This document shows positions 1-5,684 of a stretch of 5,813 nucleotides of DNA, piece after piece. The DNA is from Deltaproteobacteria bacterium (GTDB lineage: Bacteria > Desulfobacterota > DSM-4660 > Desulfatiglandales > HGW-15): positions 1-5,813 of the forward strand of contig JAFGPH010000405.1 in NCBI GenBank assembly GCA_016926135.1. The letters are read 5' to 3'. The translations under genes and the position numbers were made by a program. Under the pieces are notes generated by a model that saw nothing but the letters and a program-made list of their open reading frames with translations, searched no databases and had not been told where the DNA came from. The stretch's first letter is position 1; each line of letters begins with the position of its first letter.

Positions 1-272
1 AGTTCCACGGCAACGTGGAGTCCTCGGACAGCCCGTTTCGAAGCCACTTCATCATCCGGGAGGGGAAGATTCGCGGCGGGGCCGGCTTGCTGCACTTCAG
101 GGATGAAGATTTTCGGTTCATGGGTCCTACGGACATCCTGATGGAACTGCTGACCGGGGACCTTTTCCTGGGGTTCGGCAACCTGAGGCTGCAGACGGCC
201 GGGCACCCGGGCTGGATCCAACGGATCGCGCCGGTCATGCGGGAGGTCGGTAAACTTCTGAAGGGGTCCTGA
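1..272 (+). CDS. 3' end of an unidentified gene, possibly SCP2-like
   Basis: An open frame enters from the left edge (first full codon at 3) and stops at TGA 270-272, giving about 89 C-terminal residues. A GTG at 15 could be read as a start, but the frame is open to the edge and no ribosome binding site precedes it, so this is most likely an internal Val. The tail has a basic and hydrophobic stretch (SHFIIREGKIRGG), then HFRDEDFRFMGPTDILMELL, a TGDLFLGFGNLRLQTAG segment, and a final amphipathic helix ending GKLLKGS. The order 'charged DEDF, helix, L-x-G-x-L, strand, G' resembles the C-terminal half of SCP2-type sterol/lipid-binding domains; this is a weak resemblance by eye, not a motif match. 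It lies 74 bp upstream of the E1 alpha gene on the same strand and may belong to the same transcript. No signal peptide or membrane segment is visible in the part present. Confidence 0.6.
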   Translation, partial: FHGNVESSDSPFRSHFIIREGKIRGGAGLLHFRDEDFRFMGPTDILMELLTGDLFLGFGNLRLQTAGHPGWIQRIAPVMREVGKLLKGS

Positions 273-346
273 CAACCAAGTCGTGCCTGGGCACACCCGT
301 CAGCTGGAGACAACGTGGGACTAACCTGAAAAAGAGGCAGGGAAAG

Positions 347-1339
347 ATGGACGACGCGACGAAAATCGGACTCTTCAAGAGCTTGTTTCTGGCCAGGGTT
401 TTCGAAGAGAAGAAGACCGAACTGGCCGTGGAAATCGCAAGAACCGACATCAAGCCTACATCCTGCATCGGCCAGGAGGCCATCCCGGTGGGTTTCTGCT
501 ATGGTTTGAACCGGGATGATTACATTTTGCCCTCCATCCGGTCGGCATGGGCTGCGGACATCACCAAGGGGTTGCCGTTGAAGACCATCGCGGCGGAGAT
601 GTACGGCAGGTCGGGAGGGCTGAGCAACGGCCGGGAGATCTCCGCCCTCATGACCTGCATGGAATTGGGAATCATCGGCGGGACCGGTGTGCTGGCCGGA
701 ACCATCACGGTGGCGGCCGGGCTGGCGCTTGCGGCCACCTACAGGAAGACGAAGCAGATCGCCGTCTGTTTTTTCGGAGACGGCGCATCCTGCAGGGAGG
801 AGTTCTATAGCGGGTTGAATTTTGCCGCAATCAGGAAGCTGCCCGTGGTCTATGTTGTGGAGAACAACCAGATCGCGGAATTCACGCCCATCCGGAAGTT
901 CATGCCCGTCGAGAACATTGCGGACAGGGCCGTCGCTTTTGGAATTCCGGGGAAGATCGTGGACGGAAACGACGTGCTGGCCGTCTACGAAACGGCCCGG
1001 GAAGCGATTCAAAGGGCCAGAGACGGGCAAGGTCCGACCCTCGTTGAGTGCAAGACCTGCAGGATCCGGCCGATGTCCGAGATGCCCAGCGAGGCAGAAC
1101 CCGAGAAGGTCTTGCCTCAGCATGTGATCGAGGAGTGGAAGCGGAGGGACCCGGTGAAGCGGCTTTCGGAGGCTCTGATGGAGAGCGGGCTGATGAGCGC
1201 GGAAGCGATGAGCGCCCTCCGGGGACAATTCCAGAAGGAAGTGGACGAGGCGTTTGCGTTTGCCGAGCAGAGCCCCTATGCGCCTCCCGAGGAGGTGTTC
1301 CGGGATGTATACGCAGAGGGTCTGGAGGTGAAATCATGA
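347..1339 (+). CDS. ThDP-dependent E1 alpha subunit (2-oxoacid/acetoin dehydrogenase type), divergent active site
   Basis: Encodes 330 residues, normal for the E1 alpha family (about 320-370). Together with the beta subunit encoded next it should form a cytoplasmic alpha2beta2 ThDP enzyme that decarboxylates a 2-oxoacid or cleaves a related compound. Family signs: IGQEA at 41-45, the E1 alpha core 'GGTGVLAGTITVAAGLALAA' at 111-130, the ThDP/Mg motif GDG at 144-146 closing with NN at 173-174 (29 residues from D145 to N174), and the GLNFAAIRKLPVVYV segment at 156-170. Arg65 matches the conserved diphosphate-contacting Arg. Oddities by hand alignment to pyruvate dehydrogenase E1 alpha: the usual His after strand 1 is Thr38, YRxHG is I64-R-S-A-W68, and the G-H-S phosphorylation-loop motif is P242-M-S244. 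The ATG at 347 is preceded by a purine-rich AGGCAGGGAAAG. The stop overlaps the start of the beta gene (ATGA). The fold and cofactor are secure; substrate and true reaction are not known. Alternative: acetoin-dehydrogenase-like or non-oxidative ThDP lyase. Confidence 0.92.
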   Translation: MDDATKIGLFKSLFLARVFEEKKTELAVEIARTDIKPTSCIGQEAIPVGFCYGLNRDDYILPSIRSAWAADITKGLPLKTIAAEMYGRSGGLSNGREISALMTCMELGIIGGTGVLAGTITVAAGLALAATYRKTKQIAVCFFGDGASCREEFYSGLNFAAIRKLPVVYVVENNQIAEFTPIRKFMPVENIADRAVAFGIPGKIVDGNDVLAVYETAREAIQRARDGQGPTLVECKTCRIRPMSEMPSEAEPEKVLPQHVIEEWKRRDPVKRLSEALMESGLMSAEAMSALRGQFQKEVDEAFAFAEQSPYAPPEEVFRDVYAEGLEVKS

Positions 1340-2301
1340 GACGCATCAACTACCGAACGGCGATCAACGAGGCCCTGGCCGAGGAGATGGAAAGGGACCG
1401 CAGCGTCTTCCTCCTGGGCGAGGATATCGGTCCGGGCGGCGTGGGCGGAGTGACCCGGGGCTTGCAGCAGCGGTTCGGCGAGCAAAGGGTCATCGACATG
1501 CCCATCGCCGAAACGGCCATTGTCGGCTCGGCCATCGGCGCCTCACTCGGGGGCCTTCGGCCGGTGGCGGAAATCATGCACGTGGACTTTATTTTTATCT
1601 GCATGGATGGTATCTGTAATTGGGCGGCGAAACAGCGGTTCCTCTCCGGGGGTGCGGTCGGGGTTCCGATCACCGTCAGGGCCCCTTACGGCGCACGGGG
1701 AATCGGGCCGCACCACGGGCAGTGCCTCGAGGCCTGCTTTCAGAACATTCCGGGCCTGAAACTCGTCATGCCTTCGACGCCTTATGATGCGAAGGGGTTG
1801 CTGAAGACAGCCATTCGGGACGATGATCCGGTCATTTACTTCGAAAGCAAGTACAGCTACGACAGGGAAGGAGAGGTGCCGGAGGGGGAATACACGGTCC
1901 CCCTGGGCCGGGCCGACGTCAAGAGGGAGGGGACGGACGTAACCATCGTGGCGCTCGGGATCATGGTGTACCACGCCCTTGAAGCAGCCGAGGAACTGGC
2001 TTCGGAAGGCATCCGCTGCGAGGTGATCGACCCTCGGACCATCCTCCCATTGGACCGGGAAGCCATTCTGGATTCGGTGGCCAAGACGAAGCGTGCGGTG
2101 ATCGCGCACGAAGCCCCCAAGTCCGGCGGCGTGGGAGGTGAAATCGCCGCGCTGATCGCGGAGCATGCGTTCAGCTCCTTGAGATCACCGGTTGTCCGGG
2201 TTGGAGCCCCTTTTACACCGCTTCCGCGAAAGCCTTATGAGAAAATCTATCTACCCGACAAAGACAACATCATCCATGCGGTGAGAGGCATTCTCGACTG
2301 A
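1336..2301 (+). CDS. ThDP-dependent E1 beta subunit (2-oxoacid/acetoin dehydrogenase type)
   Basis: Encodes 321 residues, typical of E1 beta (about 320-340). The ATG at 1336 overlaps the alpha stop by four bases and has a strong ribosome site, GGAGGTG at 1324-1330, five bases before it; the frame is open further upstream (to 1048), but that part overlaps the alpha gene and is not E1-like. Family motifs in order: FLLGEDIG 25-32, VTRGL 39-43, PIAET 56-60 with Glu59 as the conserved residue that activates the ThDP aminopyrimidine, GLRPVAEI 73-80, AAKQRFLSGG 97-106, VRAPYGARGIGPHHGQ 114-129 with His127 in the conserved active-site position, a C-terminal transketolase-type half (DVTIVALG 201-208, IDPRTILPLD 231-240, HEAPKSGGVGGEI 258-270) and PLPRKPYEKIYLP near the end. 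Unlike the alpha subunit it is close to canonical; small departures are MDG for the usual MDQ (90-92) and HHGQ for HHSQ. It should pair with the alpha subunit in the cytoplasm. No lipoyl E2 gene follows in this window. Confidence 0.95.
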   Translation: MRRINYRTAINEALAEEMERDRSVFLLGEDIGPGGVGGVTRGLQQRFGEQRVIDMPIAETAIVGSAIGASLGGLRPVAEIMHVDFIFICMDGICNWAAKQRFLSGGAVGVPITVRAPYGARGIGPHHGQCLEACFQNIPGLKLVMPSTPYDAKGLLKTAIRDDDPVIYFESKYSYDREGEVPEGEYTVPLGRADVKREGTDVTIVALGIMVYHALEAAEELASEGIRCEVIDPRTILPLDREAILDSVAKTKRAVIAHEAPKSGGVGGEIAALIAEHAFSSLRSPVVRVGAPFTPLPRKPYEKIYLPDKDNIIHAVRGILD

Positions 2302-2320
2302 ACCCCGCCCCGGGGTTCGG
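2298..2320 (+). other. Stem-loop at the E1 beta stop codon
   Basis: GAACCCC (2300-2306) pairs with GGGGTTC (2312-2318) around a five-base GCCCC loop, and a T-G wobble plus a C-G pair extend it to 2298/2320. It begins in the stop codon of the E1 beta gene. No T-run follows, so it is not a standard intrinsic terminator. It may protect the 3' end of an E1 message or slow transcription before the transport genes. Confidence 0.45.
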
Positions 2321-2344
2321 CGGGAGGTTCGGATTTCTGAATGG

Positions 2345-2359
2345 GAAGGAGGTGATTCC
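2345..2359 (+). promoter_or_regulatory. Strong Shine-Dalgarno-like sequence without an obvious gene
   Basis: AAGGAGGTGATTCC at 2346-2359 is almost the full complement of the usual 16S rRNA 3' end, with one extra T. It lies in the 125-bp spacer between the E1 beta gene and the binding-protein gene, about 70 bp before that gene's start, so it is not the gene's own ribosome site. The only frame it could serve is a 15-codon one from GTG 2352 (or ATT 2355) to TGA 2397-2399. That would be a leader peptide at best and I do not call it as a gene. Confidence 0.35.
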
Positions 2360-2414
2360 GGATCGAGAGCGCAAGGCCAGGGTGTTTCAGATCTTATGAA
2401 CCAGGATTTCCATG

Positions 2415-2421
2415 AAGGAGG
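2415..2421 (+). promoter_or_regulatory. Ribosome binding site deciding the TRAP binding-protein start
   Basis: AAGGAGG lies five bases before the ATG at 2427. The in-frame ATG at 2412 has only a weak purine stretch ahead of it and would place this ribosome site inside the coding sequence, so 2427 is preferred. It also gives a clean signal peptide beginning MKRSKW. Confidence 0.8.
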
Positions 2422-2426
2422 TGGAT

Positions 2427-3449
2427 ATGAAACGGTCGAAATGGTTGGTCCCGGTAACCTGCATGGTTTTTTTGCTGACTTTCGCCGCATTGCCCGCCGG
2501 CACAACTTCTGCGAAAGAAATCGTCCTCAACTGGGCATCCTTCGTTCCCAAGACGCATCCCGAGACGGTGTCCCTGCAAAAAGGTTTTTTTGATGTGATC
2601 AACGAGCGCGGCAAGGGCAAGGTGCAGATCAAGTATCGCGGCGGTCCCGAAACCCTGCCGGAGCGTGATCTGGGAGACGCGGTAAACAAGGGCATCGTGG
2701 ATTTCGCAACAGCCCTGTGCACCTTCTATCAGGAAATCGTGCCGGCTGCGGCCATCACGCGGTTTTCCCCGTTCGAGCCCAGTGTGGAGCGAAAGAACGG
2801 GGTTTATGACTGGCTGAATGCGCACCATGCGAAATACGGAATCAAGTACGTAGGCAGGTGTAACCCCAGCAAGGGGGGGGACACCTATTTCTACACCTAC
2901 CTGAACAAGAAACCCATGAAGCCGGAGGATTTCAAGGGTCTCCGAATCGGGGCCGCCGGGTCGGGCCGCCCTGCCGTGGAAGCCATGGGCGCCGGGGTGG
3001 TCACCCTCAAATTGAGCGAGTATTACACCTCCATGGAAAGGAACCTGGTGGATGGAATCGTCTCCGTTCCCCTGGCCGCCTGGGTCGCCTGGGGCATACA
3101 CGAGAAGACGAAATATGTCATCGACCATCCGTACTTCCAGGCCACGGGGCTTCTCATCGGGAACCTGAAGAAATGGAACAGTCTTCCCAAGGATGTGCAG
3201 GGCCTGATCATGGGGAGGATGATCGAATTCGAGAAGGAACAAATCAAGTGGGAAGTGGAGAAAGCGGAGGAAGCTCGTAAGAAGATGAGGAAGGCGGGCG
3301 CGGAGTTTTATAAATTCTCGCCTGAGGTGGCGAAATGGTACTACGACAAAATTTACACCCCTTCCTGGGCGCACGAAGAAAAGAGGTTCGGCCAGCCGGT
3401 CAAAGATTTTAAGGCGCTTCTCGAAAAGGCGAAAGCAAAGGCCAAGTAA
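2427..3449 (+). CDS. TRAP transporter periplasmic substrate-binding protein (DctP family)
   Basis: Encodes 340 residues, normal for DctP-type proteins. It begins with a Sec signal peptide: basic MKRSK, a hydrophobic stretch from about 6 to 22, and probable cleavage after TTSA at residue 29; no lipobox. The mature protein would bind a solute in the periplasm and hand it to the DctQM membrane pair. Family features: the start of the mature chain EIVLNWASFVPKTHP (31-45), E80-DLGDAVNKGIVDFA (80-94) typical of lobe one, the hinge segment MKPEDFKGLRIGAAGS (164-179), a VDG at 208-210 and a long C-terminal helix rich in Lys and Glu ending KAKAKAK. The family's conserved Arg in the 'G-L-K-I-R' segment is Gly175 here and the Asn usually following VDG is Ser213. 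The ligand is therefore unlikely to be read as an ordinary carboxylate. A G8 tract (2873-2880) and two T7 tracts lie within the gene. It stands 125 bp after the E1 beta gene. The ligand cannot be named from sequence. Confidence 0.92.
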   Translation: MKRSKWLVPVTCMVFLLTFAALPAGTTSAKEIVLNWASFVPKTHPETVSLQKGFFDVINERGKGKVQIKYRGGPETLPERDLGDAVNKGIVDFATALCTFYQEIVPAAAITRFSPFEPSVERKNGVYDWLNAHHAKYGIKYVGRCNPSKGGDTYFYTYLNKKPMKPEDFKGLRIGAAGSGRPAVEAMGAGVVTLKLSEYYTSMERNLVDGIVSVPLAAWVAWGIHEKTKYVIDHPYFQATGLLIGNLKKWNSLPKDVQGLIMGRMIEFEKEQIKWEVEKAEEARKKMRKAGAEFYKFSPEVAKWYYDKIYTPSWAHEEKRFGQPVKDFKALLEKAKAKAK

Positions 3450-3479
3450 CCCCTGTTTATGGTGCTTCGCCGATTCTCC

Positions 3480-3516
3480 GGCATTGGCCTTGACATGAAC
3501 CGTCAGGGCCAATGCC
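3480..3516 (+). other. Near-perfect stem-loop between dctP-type and dctQ-type genes
   Basis: GGCATTGGCC (3480-3489) is the exact reverse complement of 3507-3516, and the stem continues inward by a T-G wobble and TGAC/GTCA to 15 pairs with a seven-base ATGAACC loop (3495-3501). It begins 30 bases after the binding-protein stop. The next T-run (CTTTTTG at about 3526-3532) is roughly ten bases beyond the stem, too far for a classic intrinsic terminator. A stabilising or attenuating hairpin after a binding-protein gene is a common way of making more binding protein than permease; that role is inferred. Confidence 0.7.
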
Positions 3517-3575
3517 TCGAAAAGTCTTTTTGCGAACAGCGTCGCGCCTGCCCCGGCATTCTGACGGGAGTTCTC

Positions 3576-4076
3576 ATGAAAATCGGCATGATGTACGACA
3601 AATTCCTGGGCGGTCTGGCCTTTGTCTCCGGCATCCTGCTCGTGCTTGCCTGCTCCGGCGTGGGCATCATGATCCTGTCGAGGTATTTCCTGAACCGACC
3701 GATGGGGTGGATGATCGAAATCGCCGAATACATCCTGCTTCACATAGCCTTTCTCCTGGCCGCTTGGGTTTTGAGCAGGGATGCCCATGTGAAAATGGAC
3801 GTGGTGGTCGAGTTTCTGAACCCGAAGATACGATTGGTCTGCAACGTCGCGAGTTCCATCCTCGGTGCGATCGTATGCCTGGTCCTGGTGTGGTTTGGAA
3901 CCAAGGTGACCCTGCACCTCTACCAGAGCGGCACCCTCACCACCACCTATCTGGAGATTCCGAAGTTTCCGCTGGCCATCGTGATCCCCTTCGGCAGTCT
4001 GCTGTTCCTGATCCAGTTTGTCAGAAGGGCCTATGGATTCCTCAAGGCCGGGAGGGAGCCGGAAGCGGAGAAATAG
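3576..4076 (+). CDS. TRAP transporter small membrane subunit (DctQ family)
   Basis: Encodes 166 residues with four hydrophobic segments at about 12-37, 46-66, 88-108 and 131-150, the expected topology and size of DctQ. Family-like motifs are SRYFLNRPMGWMIEIAEY (35-52), with Arg36, Trp45 and Glu48/Glu51, then AWVLSRDAHVKMDVVV (63-78), the usual 'G-H-V-x-x-D' region, and LEIPKFPLAIVIPFGSLL before the last helix. The frame is open upstream to an ATG at 3459, but that extension is Cys/Arg-rich, crosses the intergenic stem-loop and lacks a ribosome site. The ATG at 3576 has GGGAG at 3566-3570, five bases ahead, and starts directly with MKIGMMYDKF, so 3576 is chosen. The protein sits in the inner membrane and bridges the binding protein and the large subunit. 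Confidence 0.9.
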   Translation: MKIGMMYDKFLGGLAFVSGILLVLACSGVGIMILSRYFLNRPMGWMIEIAEYILLHIAFLLAAWVLSRDAHVKMDVVVEFLNPKIRLVCNVASSILGAIVCLVLVWFGTKVTLHLYQSGTLTTTYLEIPKFPLAIVIPFGSLLFLIQFVRRAYGFLKAGREPEAEK

Positions 4077-4217
4077 CGGGATCCGAAATCGCGGGGCGTG
4101 AAACCGCCGCTACCCGATTCAGGGAAGGGACGTGGGAGCGGTCGGGGCAGGACCGGGACTCGGATCCGGGCGAACAGGAAAAAGGAACCTTGTGACGGAA
4201 TGGGGGAGTGAGTCTCG
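4077..4217. other. 141-bp GC-rich spacer between the dctQ-type and dctM-type genes, no gene seen
   Basis: I see no credible gene here. It holds two copies of GGATCCG (4079-4085 and 4162-4168), each containing a palindromic core, 83 bases apart, which could pair with each other, and a small hairpin CGGTC/GACCG (4139-4143 with 4151-4155). The permease ribosome site GGGGGAG is at 4202-4208. A gap this long is unusual, because DctQ and DctM genes commonly abut, overlap or are fused. Confidence 0.5.
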
Positions 4218-5531
4218 ATGGAATGGCAGTGGTTGCTTTTGCTCATCCTGGGGGGCATGGTGCTCCTGATGGCGACGGGGATGCCGATCGTGATCAGCCT
4301 GTTTACGATCGTCATCCTGGGGGCCTACCTGTTGTTCGGCGGGATTGTAGGGCTGGAACAGGTGATTCTCAGTGTCTACACCACGCTGACCTCATTTGTC
4401 CTGCTTCCTATTCCGCTGTTCGTCCTGATGGGCGAGTTGATGGTTCACTCGGGCATTGCCCTGAATGTGATCGACGTATTGAACAAATGGATGGGCCGGA
4501 TCCCCGGGCGGTTGGGTCTGCTCACGGTGGCTGCGGGGACGATCCTGTCCGTTCTGACCGGCTCCAGCATGGCCAGCGTGGCCATCCTGGGGACGGTTCT
4601 GGTCCCCGAGATGGAGAAACGGGGATACCATAAGCACATGATCCTGGGCCCCATTCTGGGCAGCGGGGGCCTGGCCATGATGGTTCCGCCCAGCGCCATG
4701 GCCATCATTCTATGCTCCATAGGCCAGATATCCGTGGGGAAGACCCTGATCGCCATTATCGTCCCCGGTCTCCTGATGGCCTTTTTTTACACCTCTTATA
4801 TCGTGATTGCGTGCATGCTCCGACCCTCCCTCGCGCCCTCCTATGATATAGCAAAAGTACCCTGGCGGGAGAAGCTGGTGGGATTCGTCAAATACGTGCT
4901 TCCCACCGGGGTCATCATATTTCTCGTGATCGGCCTGATCCTTCTGGGCATGGCAACGCCTTCCGAATCGGCGGCAAGCGGCACCATCGGGATGGTAGCC
5001 CTGATTGCGGCGTACAACCGGCTGAAATGGGACGTCATCAAAAAATCCCTTGTCGGCACCCTCACGGTGACGGGGATGGTTCTGGTCATCATCGCCTCGG
5101 CGAACGCCTTCAGCCAGATCCTTTCCTTCAGCGGGGCCACGCAGGGCCTGACCGAATATGCCACGGGCCTTCCTTTTCATCGCATCATTCTGGTGATCAT
5201 CATGCAGGTCATCATCCTGATGATGGGCTGCTTTATGGATCCGGTGGCGATCCTGATGATCACCCTGCCCATTTTTGTGCCCTTCATCATGTCCCTCGGT
5301 TTCAGCGATGTCTGGTTTGCCGTGATCACCCTCCTCAATATCGAAATGGCCATGACTACCCCTCCCTTCGGCCTCTGTCTGTTCGTCATGAAGGGGGTCA
5401 CCAAAAAGAACGTCTCCATGGCGGACATCTATCTGGGCGCCGCACCCTATCTGGGATGTGACGCCCTTACCATGGGGCTCCTGCTGGCCTTTCCGGGCAT
5501 CCCCCTCTGGTTGGTCGGCTTCATGCACTGA
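4218..5531 (+). CDS. TRAP transporter large membrane subunit (DctM family)
   Basis: Encodes 437 residues, close to the usual 425-440, almost entirely hydrophobic with roughly 11-12 membrane segments. This is the ion-coupled transport channel of the TRAP system in the inner membrane. DctM hallmarks in order: PIPLFVLMGELMVHSGI (65-80), GSSMASVAILGTVLVPEM (115-132) followed by KRGY, GLAMMVPPSAMAIIL (151-165) with the PPS hairpin, SVGKTLIAIIVPGLLMA (172-188), GMATPSESAASG (244-255, the family's G-x-A-T-P-x-E-x-A motif), CFMDPVAILMITLPIFVP (338-355) and TPPFGLCLFVMKG (381-393). The ATG at 4218 follows GGGGGAG at 4202-4208 and gives a typical membrane start (MEWQWLLLLIL). The gene closes the plus-strand cluster, and the palindromic repeat starts four bases after its stop. 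The sequence looks intact. Confidence 0.95.
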   Translation: MEWQWLLLLILGGMVLLMATGMPIVISLFTIVILGAYLLFGGIVGLEQVILSVYTTLTSFVLLPIPLFVLMGELMVHSGIALNVIDVLNKWMGRIPGRLGLLTVAAGTILSVLTGSSMASVAILGTVLVPEMEKRGYHKHMILGPILGSGGLAMMVPPSAMAIILCSIGQISVGKTLIAIIVPGLLMAFFYTSYIVIACMLRPSLAPSYDIAKVPWREKLVGFVKYVLPTGVIIFLVIGLILLGMATPSESAASGTIGMVALIAAYNRLKWDVIKKSLVGTLTVTGMVLVIIASANAFSQILSFSGATQGLTEYATGLPFHRIILVIIMQVIILMMGCFMDPVAILMITLPIFVPFIMSLGFSDVWFAVITLLNIEMAMTTPPFGLCLFVMKGVTKKNVSMADIYLGAAPYLGCDALTMGLLLAFPGIPLWLVGFMH

Positions 5532-5535
5532 CCCT

Positions 5536-5662
5536 GCAGGTCGCTGAAAAACGCCCATCTACGGCGTTGCCCTCATCCCTCGTCATTGCGGCGTACTGTT
5601 ATGTACGCCTCATTCCTCTGGATTTCGGGCGCCTTGTATCTGGGCGTTTTTCAGCAACCTGC
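5536..5662. repeat. Long imperfect palindrome (REP/MITE-like intergenic repeat)
   Basis: The outer arms are 5536-5557 and 5641-5662: 22 bases pairing with a single C/A mismatch, each containing GCTGAAAAACGCCCA or its complement. GGCG (5563-5566) and CGCC (5630-5633) can extend the pairing after a small bulge. At the centre GGCGTAC (5590-5596) pairs with GTACGCC (5603-5609) around TGTTAT, and its flanks (ATCCCTCGTCATTGCG against CTCATTCCTCTGGAT) are also imperfectly complementary. The whole 127 bases can fold as one long interrupted hairpin. It fills the gap between the permease gene and a convergent gene, the usual place for REP-type elements, where it could end or protect both transcripts. 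I see no target duplication. I recall similar GCTGAAAAACGCC palindromes as dispersed repeats in Desulfobacterota genomes, but this is memory and not a search. Confidence 0.8.
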
Positions 5663-5684
5663 TGTTCAGGGGCTCTTCCGCACT

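Noticed and set aside
273..346. A promoter or terminator in the 74-bp gap before the E1 alpha gene
   Set aside because: Only a tiny GTGCC/GGCAC inverted repeat with a two-base spacer and no T-run is present, and no convincing -35/-10 pair is seen.
1048..2301. A 417-codon version of the E1 beta gene starting inside the alpha gene
   Set aside because: The extra 96 residues are low-complexity out-of-frame translation of the alpha gene. The start at 1336 has a strong ribosome site and gives the normal family N-terminus.
3490..3495. TTGACA as a -35 promoter box before the small permease gene
   Set aside because: It is part of the stem of the hairpin, and no acceptable -10 element lies 16-18 bases downstream.
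3459..3575. Upstream extension of the small permease gene to ATG 3459
   Set aside because: It lacks a ribosome site, crosses the intergenic stem-loop and adds a Cys/Arg-rich leader not seen in DctQ proteins.
2394..3917. A 507-codon open frame on the minus strand opposite the binding-protein and small permease genes
   Set aside because: It is His/Arg/Gly-rich with no recognisable domain, spans two genuine TRAP genes and the stem-loop between them, and is explained by the codon bias of GC-rich genes on the other strand.
4710..5558. A 282-codon minus-strand open frame opposite the large permease gene
   Set aside because: It is extremely rich in His, Asp and Gln, the antisense mirror of membrane-protein codons, and runs into the palindromic repeat.
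5536..5662. The palindrome as a CRISPR repeat or attachment site
   Set aside because: There is a single inverted structure, with no direct repeat and spacer pattern and no integrase or tRNA end nearby.
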